Positions 56,680 to 64,000 of a stretch of DNA of 64,000 nt are shown here, in pieces. The position numbers and the translations under genes are program-made. This DNA is from Lautropia dentalis (GTDB lineage Bacteria > Pseudomonadota > Gammaproteobacteria > Burkholderiales > Burkholderiaceae_E), in the NCBI RefSeq assembly GCF_003892345.1, contig NZ_RRUE01000002.1:629655-693654 (forward strand). Reading direction: 5' to 3'. The stretch's first letter is position 1. Every line of letters begins with the position of its first letter. The notes below the pieces were generated by a model that ran no database searches, was not told where the DNA came from, and saw only the letters and a program-made list of their open reading frames with translations.

Positions 56680-58525
56680 GGGCGTGGCGCTGCAGCCAGA
56701 GTTCGAGAACCAGCAGCTGATACAGCTCGCTGGCATGATCCCAGGCACCCCGCTGGTGACGGTCCAGCAGGCGCCGCACCGTATCCATCTGAACGATGTC
56801 GCGCAGACGGGCGTTGGGCGATTCGAGCGTATCGTTGAGCAGCTGGCGGAACGGCCCCTGGCCGCGCATCCACAGGCTCACGGGCAGACCAAACCCCTGT
56901 TTCTTCTTGCGCCGGATCTCCTCCGGCAGAATCGACATCATCGCCTGTTTGAAGAGCGCACGTTTTTGCGTTCCATGCAATTTGTAATGCGCAGGTAAAT
57001 GTGCGGTGTATTCCACCAGTTTCCGGTCCAGATACGGGAAGCGCACCGACACGCCGGCACTGCGGCAGGCGCCCGTCACCTTGATGATGTCGTTGTCGGC
57101 AATGGCCATCGTCAGGTCGAGGTGCATCAGGCGGTGCAGCTCGCTGGAGGCCGTGAAGGTGCGCCAGATGTCGCGCTGCAGGTTCAGCGAGGTGTCGCGC
57201 GGTACCGTGGCCCGGAACGACGGCGTGAGCAGGTCGTCGTAATGGTCGGAGGCGAAGGAATCGTCCGTGTAGAAACGGTCGGGGTTGGGCAGGCTGCCGC
57301 GTTCGATGAAGTTGCGGATGCGGTTGGCCCAGCGCTGGTCGGTTCTTTCCAGCTGCTTCGCCACCAGGCTGCCCAGCCCCTTCACCGGCGAGGGCAGGCC
57401 GTAGTAGAGGCTGAAGATCCGGTCCTTCAGGTAGCGCTCGTTGCCACCGAAGATCTCGTCGCCACCGTCGCCGGCCACCAGCAGGTCCTTGCCGGCCTCG
57501 GCCGCCATCTTCGCGCAGTAGTAGGTGGGGATGGCCGAGGCGTTGCCGAAGGGCTCGTCGAAGGTGTTGATGAGGATGGGCAGCACCTCGGCCGCCTCGC
57601 TTTCGCTGACCCGGCGCTGGTGGGCATCGAGGTCGAAGGCGCGGGCGGCGATTTCGGCAAAGCCCAGCTCGTCATAGCCTTCCTCGGTGAAGCCGATGGA
57701 AAAGCTCGACACCTTCTTCGGCGCGGCGCTGGCGGCCAGGATGCCGCAGATGCTGGAGCTGTCGGTGCCGCCGCTCAGGAAGGCGCCCCAGTGCTGGTCG
57801 TCACCGGGCTGGTAGCTGCGCACCGTTTCGATGATCTGCTCGCGCAGCTGGGTGGCGGCGCGCTCCCTGCCCAGGTCGAGATCTTCGGGGTAGCGCAGCT
57901 GCCACCAGCTGTCCTGTTCCATGCGGCCATCGCGCCAGCGTAGCCGCTGCCCGCCCGAGAGCTTGCGCACGGACCGGCAGATCGAACTGAGCGCCGGCAC
58001 GTAGTAGAAGTTCAGGTAGTGGTAGAGGCCCTCGTTCGACAGTGCCGGGCTGAACAGCCGCGTGGCCAGCAGCAGGCGCATGTCGCTGGCGGCCGCAAAA
58101 CCCTGGCTGGTGCTGTGGCTGAAGCAGACGGGCCAGGTCTTGAAGGTATCGGTCACCACATTGACCATGCCGTTGGGGATGTCCCAGCACACCAGCAGGA
58201 AACGGCCCCGGCAGCGTTCCACCGGCATCTCGCGCGACTGCAGCCACGCGTGCAGCACGCTGTCCAGATCATCCCCCCGGGGACCGTTGGACATGCCCAT
58301 CGCACCCACCTGGGCATCGCCGATGTAGTGCCAGCCCTCGCCCTGCCACTGCAGGTCGAAGCGGTGCCCGTCGGGCAGCAGGCTCTGGTGGTGGTGCACC
58401 TGGCGATGGCTTTCGGAACCGGGCCAGCCGGCGGTGATGTCCGCCAGGGCGGGCAGGGGACGATCATTCGGCGCCGCGGAAGACGGCGGCTGGATGACCA
58501 GCAGGAAATTACCGTTGACTGACAC
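56663..58525 (-). CDS. Asparagine-synthase homologue lacking the glutaminase cysteine
   Basis: The 620-aa protein has the N-terminal Ntn-like domain in degenerate form: it begins MSVNGNFLLVIQPPSS and has no Cys at position 2, so it cannot hydrolyse glutamine. The synthetase domain is intact, with PP-loop FLSGGTDSSSICGIL, VAGDGGDEIFGGNERY and KKKQGFGLPVSLWMRG. It could use free ammonia, receive it from the neighbouring AsnB-type protein, or form a different adenylate-derived bond, as beta-lactam synthetase and lasso cyclase relatives do. It overlaps both neighbours by 17 bp. It is unusual to find alongside a complete amidotransferase. Confidence 0.86.
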   Translation of the reverse strand: MSVNGNFLLVIQPPSSAAPNDRPLPALADITAGWPGSESHRQVHHHQSLLPDGHRFDLQWQGEGWHYIGDAQVGAMGMSNGPRGDDLDSVLHAWLQSREMPVERCRGRFLLVCWDIPNGMVNVVTDTFKTWPVCFSHSTSQGFAAASDMRLLLATRLFSPALSNEGLYHYLNFYYVPALSSICRSVRKLSGGQRLRWRDGRMEQDSWWQLRYPEDLDLGRERAATQLREQIIETVRSYQPGDDQHWGAFLSGGTDSSSICGILAASAAPKKVSSFSIGFTEEGYDELGFAEIAARAFDLDAHQRRVSESEAAEVLPILINTFDEPFGNASAIPTYYCAKMAAEAGKDLLVAGDGGDEIFGGNERYLKDRIFSLYYGLPSPVKGLGSLVAKQLERTDQRWANRIRNFIERGSLPNPDRFYTDDSFASDHYDDLLTPSFRATVPRDTSLNLQRDIWRTFTASSELHRLMHLDLTMAIADNDIIKVTGACRSAGVSVRFPYLDRKLVEYTAHLPAHYKLHGTQKRALFKQAMMSILPEEIRRKKKQGFGLPVSLWMRGQGPFRQLLNDTLESPNARLRDIVQMDTVRRLLDRHQRGAWDHASELYQLLVLELWLQRHAHDTQN

Positions 58526-61019
58526 GCGAATACTCCTTCAGCATGGCACTGACCATGGCGGGGGGACTGTATTGTTCCAGAACCTTGTGCTGTGCGGCAC
58601 GGCCCAGCCGTTCACGCAACGCCGGATCGTCGATCAGGGTGAGCAGGGCGCGGGCCAGGGCATCGGTATCGGTGGGCTCCACCAGCACCCCGTGCCGCCC
58701 GTTGTCGATGGCCTGCGGAATGCCGCCCACCGGTGTGGACAGCACGGCCCGGCCCAGTGCCATGGCTTCGAGCACGACGTTCGACAGCCCTTCGCGCAGC
58801 GAGGGCAGCACCACCAGATCGGCGGCCTCCATCAGCGCCGGTACCTCGGACTGCTCGCCCAGCAGCAGCGCATGATCCTGCAGCCCCAGCTGCATGATCT
58901 GCGTGGCCAGCGCATCGCGCAGCGGTCCGCTGCCGGCGATCAGCAGCCGCACACGCGGCCGCTGCTTCACCACCAGCGCAAGGGCCTCCAGCAGGCGGGG
59001 CAGGTTCTTGTGCTCGACCAGGCGGCCGACGAAGAGCACGAGGGTGTCGAATGCAGGCGGGGTGCCGGCGGAGGCTGTCAGGTTGTCGGTGGCTTTCATG
59101 CAGCCCGCGGCAGGGGGATGCGCCGTATCCTGGCACCGCAGATAATGCTGGCGCAATGCCTCCACCCGTGCGGCATCCGGTGCCGTTACCGACACGCCGT
59201 TGTGCACCACATGGAAATGGTGCATGGGCCAGTGCATCTGCCGTGCAGCGTATTCGGCACCTTCGCGTGAATTGGAGATGATGCTGGCCGACTGTCCGCT
59301 CACCCAGCGCTTCATCCGCCACTGGTTGCGGCCATACCATTCATAGGTGCCGCGCACCGAGCTGATCAGCACCGGGCGTTCGCGGGTCGGCAGCAGCCGG
59401 CAGGCAATGGCGCCCCACAGTTCGGCCGTGAACGAATAGCAGTGCACCACATCGGGTGCCCAGGTGCGAATGGCCTGGCGCAGGTTGCGCACGAAGCCCG
59501 GATCGACGCGCCCCTGCTTGTTCACGCGGATGGTCTCGATGCCGGCGGCCTGCAGCTGCTCCACCAGAAACGACGGGTTGATGAAGTACAGCACCGCGCA
59601 GTTCACGCCGCGTGCCTTCAGGCCCAGCGCCAGCTGCACGATCTGCCGCTGGCTGCCGCCCACTTCCATCTCGTCGGTCATCAGCATGACGCGGCGGGGC
59701 TGGTTGGGTTTTTGGGTCTGCCGGATCAGCGCCAGCAGCTTGCCGGCCTCGATGTCGGCGTCGAAATCCTGCACGATGGTCCGGCGGGCTGCCTCGGCCA
59801 GTCGCGTGCGCAGCGGGGCATCGCCCAGCAGGCGGGCCATGGCGTCGGCCAGTTCGGCGGCGTTGCCCGGGTTCACCAGCAGGCCGTTCTCTTCGTGATG
59901 GATCAGCTCCGGAATGCCGGACACCCGTGTGGAAATGGCCGTGGCCCCGCAGGCCATCGCTTCCATCAGGGCGACCGGAATGCCGTCGGCATTGCCGTCG
60001 GCCAGCAGCACCGAAGGCAGCACGAACAGCGTGGCCCGGTTGATGCGGGTGCGAACCTCCTGCTGCGGCAGGGCACCGGTCAGCCGTACCTGCGCCTGCA
60101 GGCCGGCGGCGTCGATGGTCTGCTGCAGCATGTCGCGCAGTGGCCCGTCGCCGATGATGTCGCAGGTGAAGGCCGTGCCCCGTTCCTTCAGCAGCCGGCA
60201 GGCCTCCACCAGATGGATGAAGCCCTTGATGGGATCCAGCCTTCCCACACCCACGATGTACGCAGCCTCGCGGCCTGCGGCTGCATAGGGCAGATCGGCC
60301 GGCAGCACGCCACAGTGGATCACGGCCAGCCGTGACTGGTTCTGTGGCCTCATGCGGGCGGCCAGCTGCTTCTGGTTGTAGCCGGAGATGGTCACGCTGA
60401 AATCGGCCTGGTTCAGCTTGCCGGCCAGGTCCTGGTCGTGCACGAAAATGTCGTGCGCGTGCCCGGTGAAGCTCCAGGGCCGGCCAATCCGTCCGGCCAG
60501 GATGCGGGCAGCAGAGCTGGGATAGGTGGCCCAATGGGCGTGCAGGTGCTGCGGGTCGAAGGACCGGACGGTATCGATCATCGCCAGCGTGCGCCACCAG
60601 CTCACCACCGACTTGGCCAGCTCGGCCGGTTTGCGCCACAGGCTATTCACCAGCGGCGCCAGCTCGCGTGCGCTCTGCAGCGGATGGCCCAGCACCTTCG
60701 GCAGCGCCGCCTTCAGGCTGCCGGCCAGGCTGGCGGGCGGATAGATCACCCGGTCCAGCAGGATTTCGGCATCGGGTTGCACCATCAGCTCACTGTGCGG
60801 CTTGAGCGAGATGATGCGCACCTCCACCCCCTGCCGCATCAGCGCGTGGATTTCGCGCACGATGAAGGTTTCCGACCAGCACGGAAACAGCGACACCAGA
60901 TACAGCACCCGGATGCGGTCAGGTGTGCGGCTCCCTGCCTGTGGTGCATGCGCCTCGGGCTGTGGTCCTACCACGCCCGGAGAGACTGCCGTGCCGTGAC
61001 AGGCTTCGTGGCTGCTCAT
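58509..61019 (-). CDS. Two-domain GT4 fusion glycosyltransferase
   Basis: The 836-aa protein carries two complete GT-B glycosyltransferases in one chain. The first (residues ~35-440) has LYLVSLFPCWSETFIVREI, HAHWATYPS, GVGRLDPIKGFIHLVEACRLL and the E-x7-E region DGIPVALMEAMACG. The second (~450-836) has MLMTDEMEVGGSQRQIVQLALG, LFVGRLVEHKNLPRLLEAL and EGLSNVVLEAMALGRAV. An Ala/Pro-rich insertion (near residue 655) lies in the second half. It probably adds two successive sugars. It overlaps the GT2 gene by 4 bp (ATGA type). Confidence 0.9.
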   Translation of the reverse strand: MSSHEACHGTAVSPGVVGPQPEAHAPQAGSRTPDRIRVLYLVSLFPCWSETFIVREIHALMRQGVEVRIISLKPHSELMVQPDAEILLDRVIYPPASLAGSLKAALPKVLGHPLQSARELAPLVNSLWRKPAELAKSVVSWWRTLAMIDTVRSFDPQHLHAHWATYPSSAARILAGRIGRPWSFTGHAHDIFVHDQDLAGKLNQADFSVTISGYNQKQLAARMRPQNQSRLAVIHCGVLPADLPYAAAGREAAYIVGVGRLDPIKGFIHLVEACRLLKERGTAFTCDIIGDGPLRDMLQQTIDAAGLQAQVRLTGALPQQEVRTRINRATLFVLPSVLLADGNADGIPVALMEAMACGATAISTRVSGIPELIHHEENGLLVNPGNAAELADAMARLLGDAPLRTRLAEAARRTIVQDFDADIEAGKLLALIRQTQKPNQPRRVMLMTDEMEVGGSQRQIVQLALGLKARGVNCAVLYFINPSFLVEQLQAAGIETIRVNKQGRVDPGFVRNLRQAIRTWAPDVVHCYSFTAELWGAIACRLLPTRERPVLISSVRGTYEWYGRNQWRMKRWVSGQSASIISNSREGAEYAARQMHWPMHHFHVVHNGVSVTAPDAARVEALRQHYLRCQDTAHPPAAGCMKATDNLTASAGTPPAFDTLVLFVGRLVEHKNLPRLLEALALVVKQRPRVRLLIAGSGPLRDALATQIMQLGLQDHALLLGEQSEVPALMEAADLVVLPSLREGLSNVVLEAMALGRAVLSTPVGGIPQAIDNGRHGVLVEPTDTDALARALLTLIDDPALRERLGRAAQHKVLEQYSPPAMVSAMLKEYSRVSQR

Positions 61020-62245
61020 TTATCGGCCCCCCAGCGGTGCAGGTTGCGGTTGCGCAGGAATTCGACAAACCCGTACACGATGAACAGGTGCATTTCCACG
61101 AAGGTATTGGCCAGCCGCACCGGCAGCCAGCGCCGGCTGGCCGGGCGCAGTCGTGCCAGCACGGCGCCGCCGATGATCAGTGCCGCGCCCAGGACGTTGA
61201 GCCCGAAGAACCATGAGCCCGGCGCGAGCATCAGGCTGGCCAGCAGCATCAGCACAAGGGCCACCGGGGTGATCAGGCGGCAGACCTTGTGTGAGAAAAA
61301 GCCCACGAAGGCCGGGTTGCGGCGGGGGGACACGAGGGCCGGGCAGAGCTGGATCAGCTGGAAATTGCCGGCCAGCGTGCGGATCTTGCGGCGCTTTTCC
61401 TGTGCCATCGAGGTCGAGGGCAGATCGTATGCGATGGCGCGGCTGTCGAAACCGGCCCGGTAGCCGTCGAGCACCGCCTGCATCGGAATCAGCACATCGT
61501 CCAGAATGGTCTCGGCCGGAATGGGCCGGAAGGCGGCGCGCCGCAGGCCGTACAGCGCCCCCGTCATGCCGATGGTGGAAGCCACCTGGCCTTCGGTGCG
61601 GCGCAGCCATTTTTCGTAGCGCCAGTAGGCATCCAGCCCCTGGCCGACGAAATCTCCCTCGCTCAGCTCGAACTGCAGTTCGCCACTGACGGCTGCCATC
61701 CGTGGGCTGGCCTGCAGCGAAGTCACCAGATGGTGGATGGCGTCGGGGTCCAGCCGCTGGCGCGCATCGGTGAGGATCAGGAATTCCTCATGGCACCGGG
61801 CAATGGCATCGTTGAGCGTGGCCGCCTTGCCGCGATGCTGGGCATGGCGCAGCACCGTCACGCGCGGATCATCCAGCGCCTCGGCGGCACGGGCCGTGTC
61901 CTCGTCGTCGCCATCGATGGCCAGCAGCACACGGATCCGGCCAGCCGGATAATGGCTGTCCAGGCAGCTGCGGATCTTGCGACCGATCAGGTGCGCGGCG
62001 TTGCGTGCCACGATCACCACGGCAATGGCGGGCAGGGCATCGTCGTTGGGTGCCACAGCGCCGTCCGTGCCCGCTGCGGCAGCCGGCGTGCTTCCCGTGA
62101 CACCCGCCGGGCCGGGCGTCCTGCCGGTTTCTGCAGTACCCTGCAGCTTCTTCAGCTGCCAGCGCAGCAGCCATGGATAGCCGAGGTACGTGTACACCAT
62201 CCACGCTGCGGCGATGATGTAGACCAGTATCCAGAAGGTGTTCAT
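61016..62245 (-). CDS. Membrane-embedded GT2 glycosyltransferase
   Basis: The 409-aa protein has one N-terminal helix (FWILVYIIAAAWMVYTYLGYP), a GT-A domain (IAVVIVARNAAHLIGRKI, LLAIDGDDEDTARAAEAL, RHAQHRGKAATLNDAI, LTDARQRLDPDAI) and two or three C-terminal helices, as in processive or EPS GT2 enzymes. The DxD-like motif is TDAR, and the acceptor region MAQEKRRKIRT replaces a strict QxxRW. A ~35-residue Gly/Thr/Pro insertion follows the first helix. It probably adds a sugar to the repeat unit. Confidence 0.88.
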   Translation of the reverse strand: MNTFWILVYIIAAAWMVYTYLGYPWLLRWQLKKLQGTAETGRTPGPAGVTGSTPAAAAGTDGAVAPNDDALPAIAVVIVARNAAHLIGRKIRSCLDSHYPAGRIRVLLAIDGDDEDTARAAEALDDPRVTVLRHAQHRGKAATLNDAIARCHEEFLILTDARQRLDPDAIHHLVTSLQASPRMAAVSGELQFELSEGDFVGQGLDAYWRYEKWLRRTEGQVASTIGMTGALYGLRRAAFRPIPAETILDDVLIPMQAVLDGYRAGFDSRAIAYDLPSTSMAQEKRRKIRTLAGNFQLIQLCPALVSPRRNPAFVGFFSHKVCRLITPVALVLMLLASLMLAPGSWFFGLNVLGAALIIGGAVLARLRPASRRWLPVRLANTFVEMHLFIVYGFVEFLRNRNLHRWGADK

Positions 62246-62253
62246 GCGCTCAG

Positions 62254-63258
62254 TCAGTCGTCTTTGGAGGTGTCGTCCGTCCGGGGCGTGCGCAGCAGCA
62301 GCGCCCGCAGCCTTTCGTGCCCGCCATTGCCCAGCAGCTGCTTCGACAGCCGCAGCACGCGGTAGCGCAGCTGCTGTTTCAGCATTTCTGCCGGATGCTG
62401 GGTGATCCAGGCCAGAAAGCGTGCCTCGGCCGTGTTGTGCAGCATGGCCAGCCGCGGCACTTCCTCGGCCTGTCCGCCAGCAGCGCCATGGTCATGTGCT
62501 GCAGCGCCAGGGCCATTTGCTGCAGTGCCATGGCCATGAGCGGCAGCACCCTGGCCCGACTGGCCGGATGCCGCGTCACGGCCGGTCTGTCCGGCTGCAC
62601 CACCCTGACCCACCGACGCCGGTATCGCAGATGCGGACGCAGAGCCCGGCTGTGATACCGGTGCCGATGCCGGCACGGGACGGCTGGCAGGCCGCCAGAT
62701 GCCCACACGGGACGAGCACACTGTCTCGTAACCGATACTATGCGCCATCGACAGGAAATCGTCAGGCATCCGGCCGCCTGCTGGTGCGTAAATAACGACA
62801 GCCTGCCCGATGGCGTCCTCGATGGCCGCTTTCGAGTCGGCCAGCTCGGCGCGCACCTCGGCTGGCGAGAGCTGGTCCAGATAGCGGTGATGCATGCCGT
62901 GCGACTGGATCGACATGCCCATGGCCGCCATCTCGCGCAGGGCCGGCCAGTCCAGAAAGCCCGGCTGGCCCACCATCGACGGATTGACGAAGAATTCGGC
63001 GCTGCCGCCCACGCGGGCGATTTCTTCGGCGGCGGCCAGATTGCTCCGCTGCCCGTCATCGAAGGTCAGGCAGACGGGATGAGCATTGGCGATGACAGGC
63101 TGACGGGCCTGCCGGATGCCGGACACCCGGCCGCCGTGCTGCAGAATGAGCTGCAGCTGGTGCCGGAAAACGGCCGGTGACACGCTGTAGTGCGGGTCGG
63201 CTCCAGTTTCCGCGCCATCGACGATGGCGTGGTACATCAGTACGGTCACCGGTTTCAT
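62254..63258 (-). CDS. CE4 polysaccharide deacetylase with low-complexity insertion
   Basis: The 334-aa protein has deacetylase motifs PVCLTFDDGQRSN, QSHGMHHRYLD and VIYAPAGGRMPDDF. Start MKPVTVLMYHAIVDG is typical. Between the catalytic barrel and a helical C-terminus (residues ~188-270) is an Ala/Gly/Ser/His-rich stretch containing AAAHGHGTAANGPG-like repeats. It is a second deacetylase in the operon and may act on a different sugar or at a different stage from the one at 52464. Confidence 0.87.
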   Translation of the reverse strand: MKPVTVLMYHAIVDGAETGADPHYSVSPAVFRHQLQLILQHGGRVSGIRQARQPVIANAHPVCLTFDDGQRSNLAAAEEIARVGGSAEFFVNPSMVGQPGFLDWPALREMAAMGMSIQSHGMHHRYLDQLSPAEVRAELADSKAAIEDAIGQAVVIYAPAGGRMPDDFLSMAHSIGYETVCSSRVGIWRPASRPVPASAPVSQPGSASASAIPASVGQGGAAGQTGRDAASGQSGQGAAAHGHGTAANGPGAAAHDHGAAGGQAEEVPRLAMLHNTAEARFLAWITQHPAEMLKQQLRYRVLRLSKQLLGNGGHERLRALLLRTPRTDDTSKDD

Positions 63259-63305
63259 GACTTGGGTTTTTCCTGCGTTGCGCTGCGATCTGCTGTGGTG
63301 TGTGG

Positions 63306-64000
63306 CTACCCCTGTTTCGTTCCCCTGCCACGCCCCAGCCCGAACCGCGCCAGTACCTGGGTGGCCATCACGCGGGCCTCGGCATCCAGTGCCAGCACGG
63401 CCACGGCGTAGATGACGGCGCCCACGGCCATGCGCACGACCAGGGTGGGCAGATCACGGTCGAAATGGATGTATCCCAGAGCCACGTACATCACGCCGGC
63501 GGCCACCGTGAAGGCCAGCACACGGCGCCATTCGGGGTGCACCGGTACCGTGGCGCGTCCCTGCCAGGCGGCCAGCGCATTCATCAGCGCATAGGCCAGC
63601 AGGGTGGCGATGGCGGCCCCTTCGATGCCCATGAAGGGAATCAGCAGCAGGTTGAGCACCACGTTCAGCCCGGCTGCCGACAGGATGGACAGCAGCACCA
63701 GCCCGGAACGCTTGCGGATCTGCAGGCCGGCCGACGTGACCGGAAAGAGCCCCTGCAGCGCCACCCCGCCGATCACCCACGGGATGATGGCCGCGCCGGC
63801 ACGGTACTTCTCGGAGGCCACCAGCGCCAGCAGCGGTTCTGACACGGCCGACACACCGGCCACCATCGGAATGGCAAACAGCAGATACAGGTGGAACACC
63901 CGCTGCAGAAATTTCTGCGTGGCGGTTTCGCCCTCGTCGGCCCACAGGCGCAGCACCATGGGCGTGACCGCACCGGTGAAGGCCGTCACCAGCACGGCGC
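63306..64000 (-). CDS. Wzx-like polysaccharide flippase, N-terminus beyond window edge
   Basis: About 231 C-terminal residues are visible. They contain six or so hydrophobic helices (FHLYLLFAIPMVAGVSAVSEPLLALV, AIIPWVIGGVALQGLFPV, SGLVLLSILSAAGLNVVLNLLLIPFMGIEGAAIATLLAYALMNALAAW) typical of the MATE/PST flippase superfamily. The NVVLNLLLIP-x-GIEGAAIATL signature is characteristic of Wzx/RfbX proteins. It would translocate the undecaprenyl-linked repeat unit. The frame is open to the end of the window. It lies 48 bp upstream of the deacetylase. Confidence 0.88.
   Translation of the reverse strand, partial: AVLVTAFTGAVTPMVLRLWADEGETATQKFLQRVFHLYLLFAIPMVAGVSAVSEPLLALVASEKYRAGAAIIPWVIGGVALQGLFPVTSAGLQIRKRSGLVLLSILSAAGLNVVLNLLLIPFMGIEGAAIATLLAYALMNALAAWQGRATVPVHPEWRRVLAFTVAAGVMYVALGYIHFDRDLPTLVVRMAVGAVIYAVAVLALDAEARVMATQVLARFGLGRGRGTKQG

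Overview
The window looks like the chromosome of a GC-rich betaproteobacterium, probably Burkholderiales. A Lautropia-like genus would fit, but this is inferred from codon bias and protein style, not from a marker gene. No rRNA, tRNA or CRISPR array was recognised. The core is strongly GC-biased. Two AT-rich patches stand out: 8119-9408 (one membrane-protein gene) and about 46150-47100 (a broken YqcI/YcgG gene).

Layout. 1-4.9 kb: housekeeping genes (membrane protein fragment, cupin, phosphatidylserine decarboxylase, ArsC-like reductase, the queuosine pair yhhQ/queF). 5.0-8.1 kb: an IS5-family element carrying an IS50-like (IS4-family) element nested inside it. 8.1-9.4 kb: a foreign AT-rich membrane protein gene. 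9.5-25 kb: small ORF, lipoprotein, orphan AbrB/MazE-type protein, prfC, two transporters, thioredoxin, secreted protein, MipA/OmpV porin-like protein, a repeat-bearing membrane-anchored coiled-coil protein and a PAS-GAF-GGDEF diguanylate cyclase.

23.8-31.4 kb and 50.6-64 kb are two halves of an exopolysaccharide programme. The first half holds the TviC/TviB-type nucleotide-sugar pair (toward UDP-N-acetylgalactosaminuronate), the polyisoprenyl-phosphate sugar transferase that starts the repeat unit, and two alpha/beta-hydrolases. The second half is a tightly overlapping leftward operon: Wzx-like flippase, deacetylase, GT2, double GT4, a synthetase-only asparagine-synthase homologue, GT4, AsnB-type amidotransferase, deacetylase and a Wzy/ligase-like protein. 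The families resemble EPS loci associated with exosortase/PEP-CTERM systems, but no exosortase is visible here.

The 31.4-50.6 kb interval between the halves is the unusual part. It holds two tandem YdcF-type paralogues (one with a collagen-like insertion), then four same-strand paralogous lipoproteins. Each of the four joins a different low-complexity or Ig-like stalk to a conserved, predicted beta-propeller C-terminal region with four conserved cysteines. One of the four is out of frame exactly at a run of nine G:C pairs, which suggests phase variation. To its right lies an IS-scarred zone: LysE-type exporter, an amber-interrupted YqcI/YcgG gene, an IS66-like remnant, a duplicated segment of about 290 bp whose second copy is split by an IS50-like element with a 9-bp target duplication, and a small unknown operon ending in a truncated YafQ-type toxin. 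Many proteins in the window, including enzymes, carry Ala/Gly/Pro/Thr-rich insertions or tails, which seems to be a genome-wide habit.
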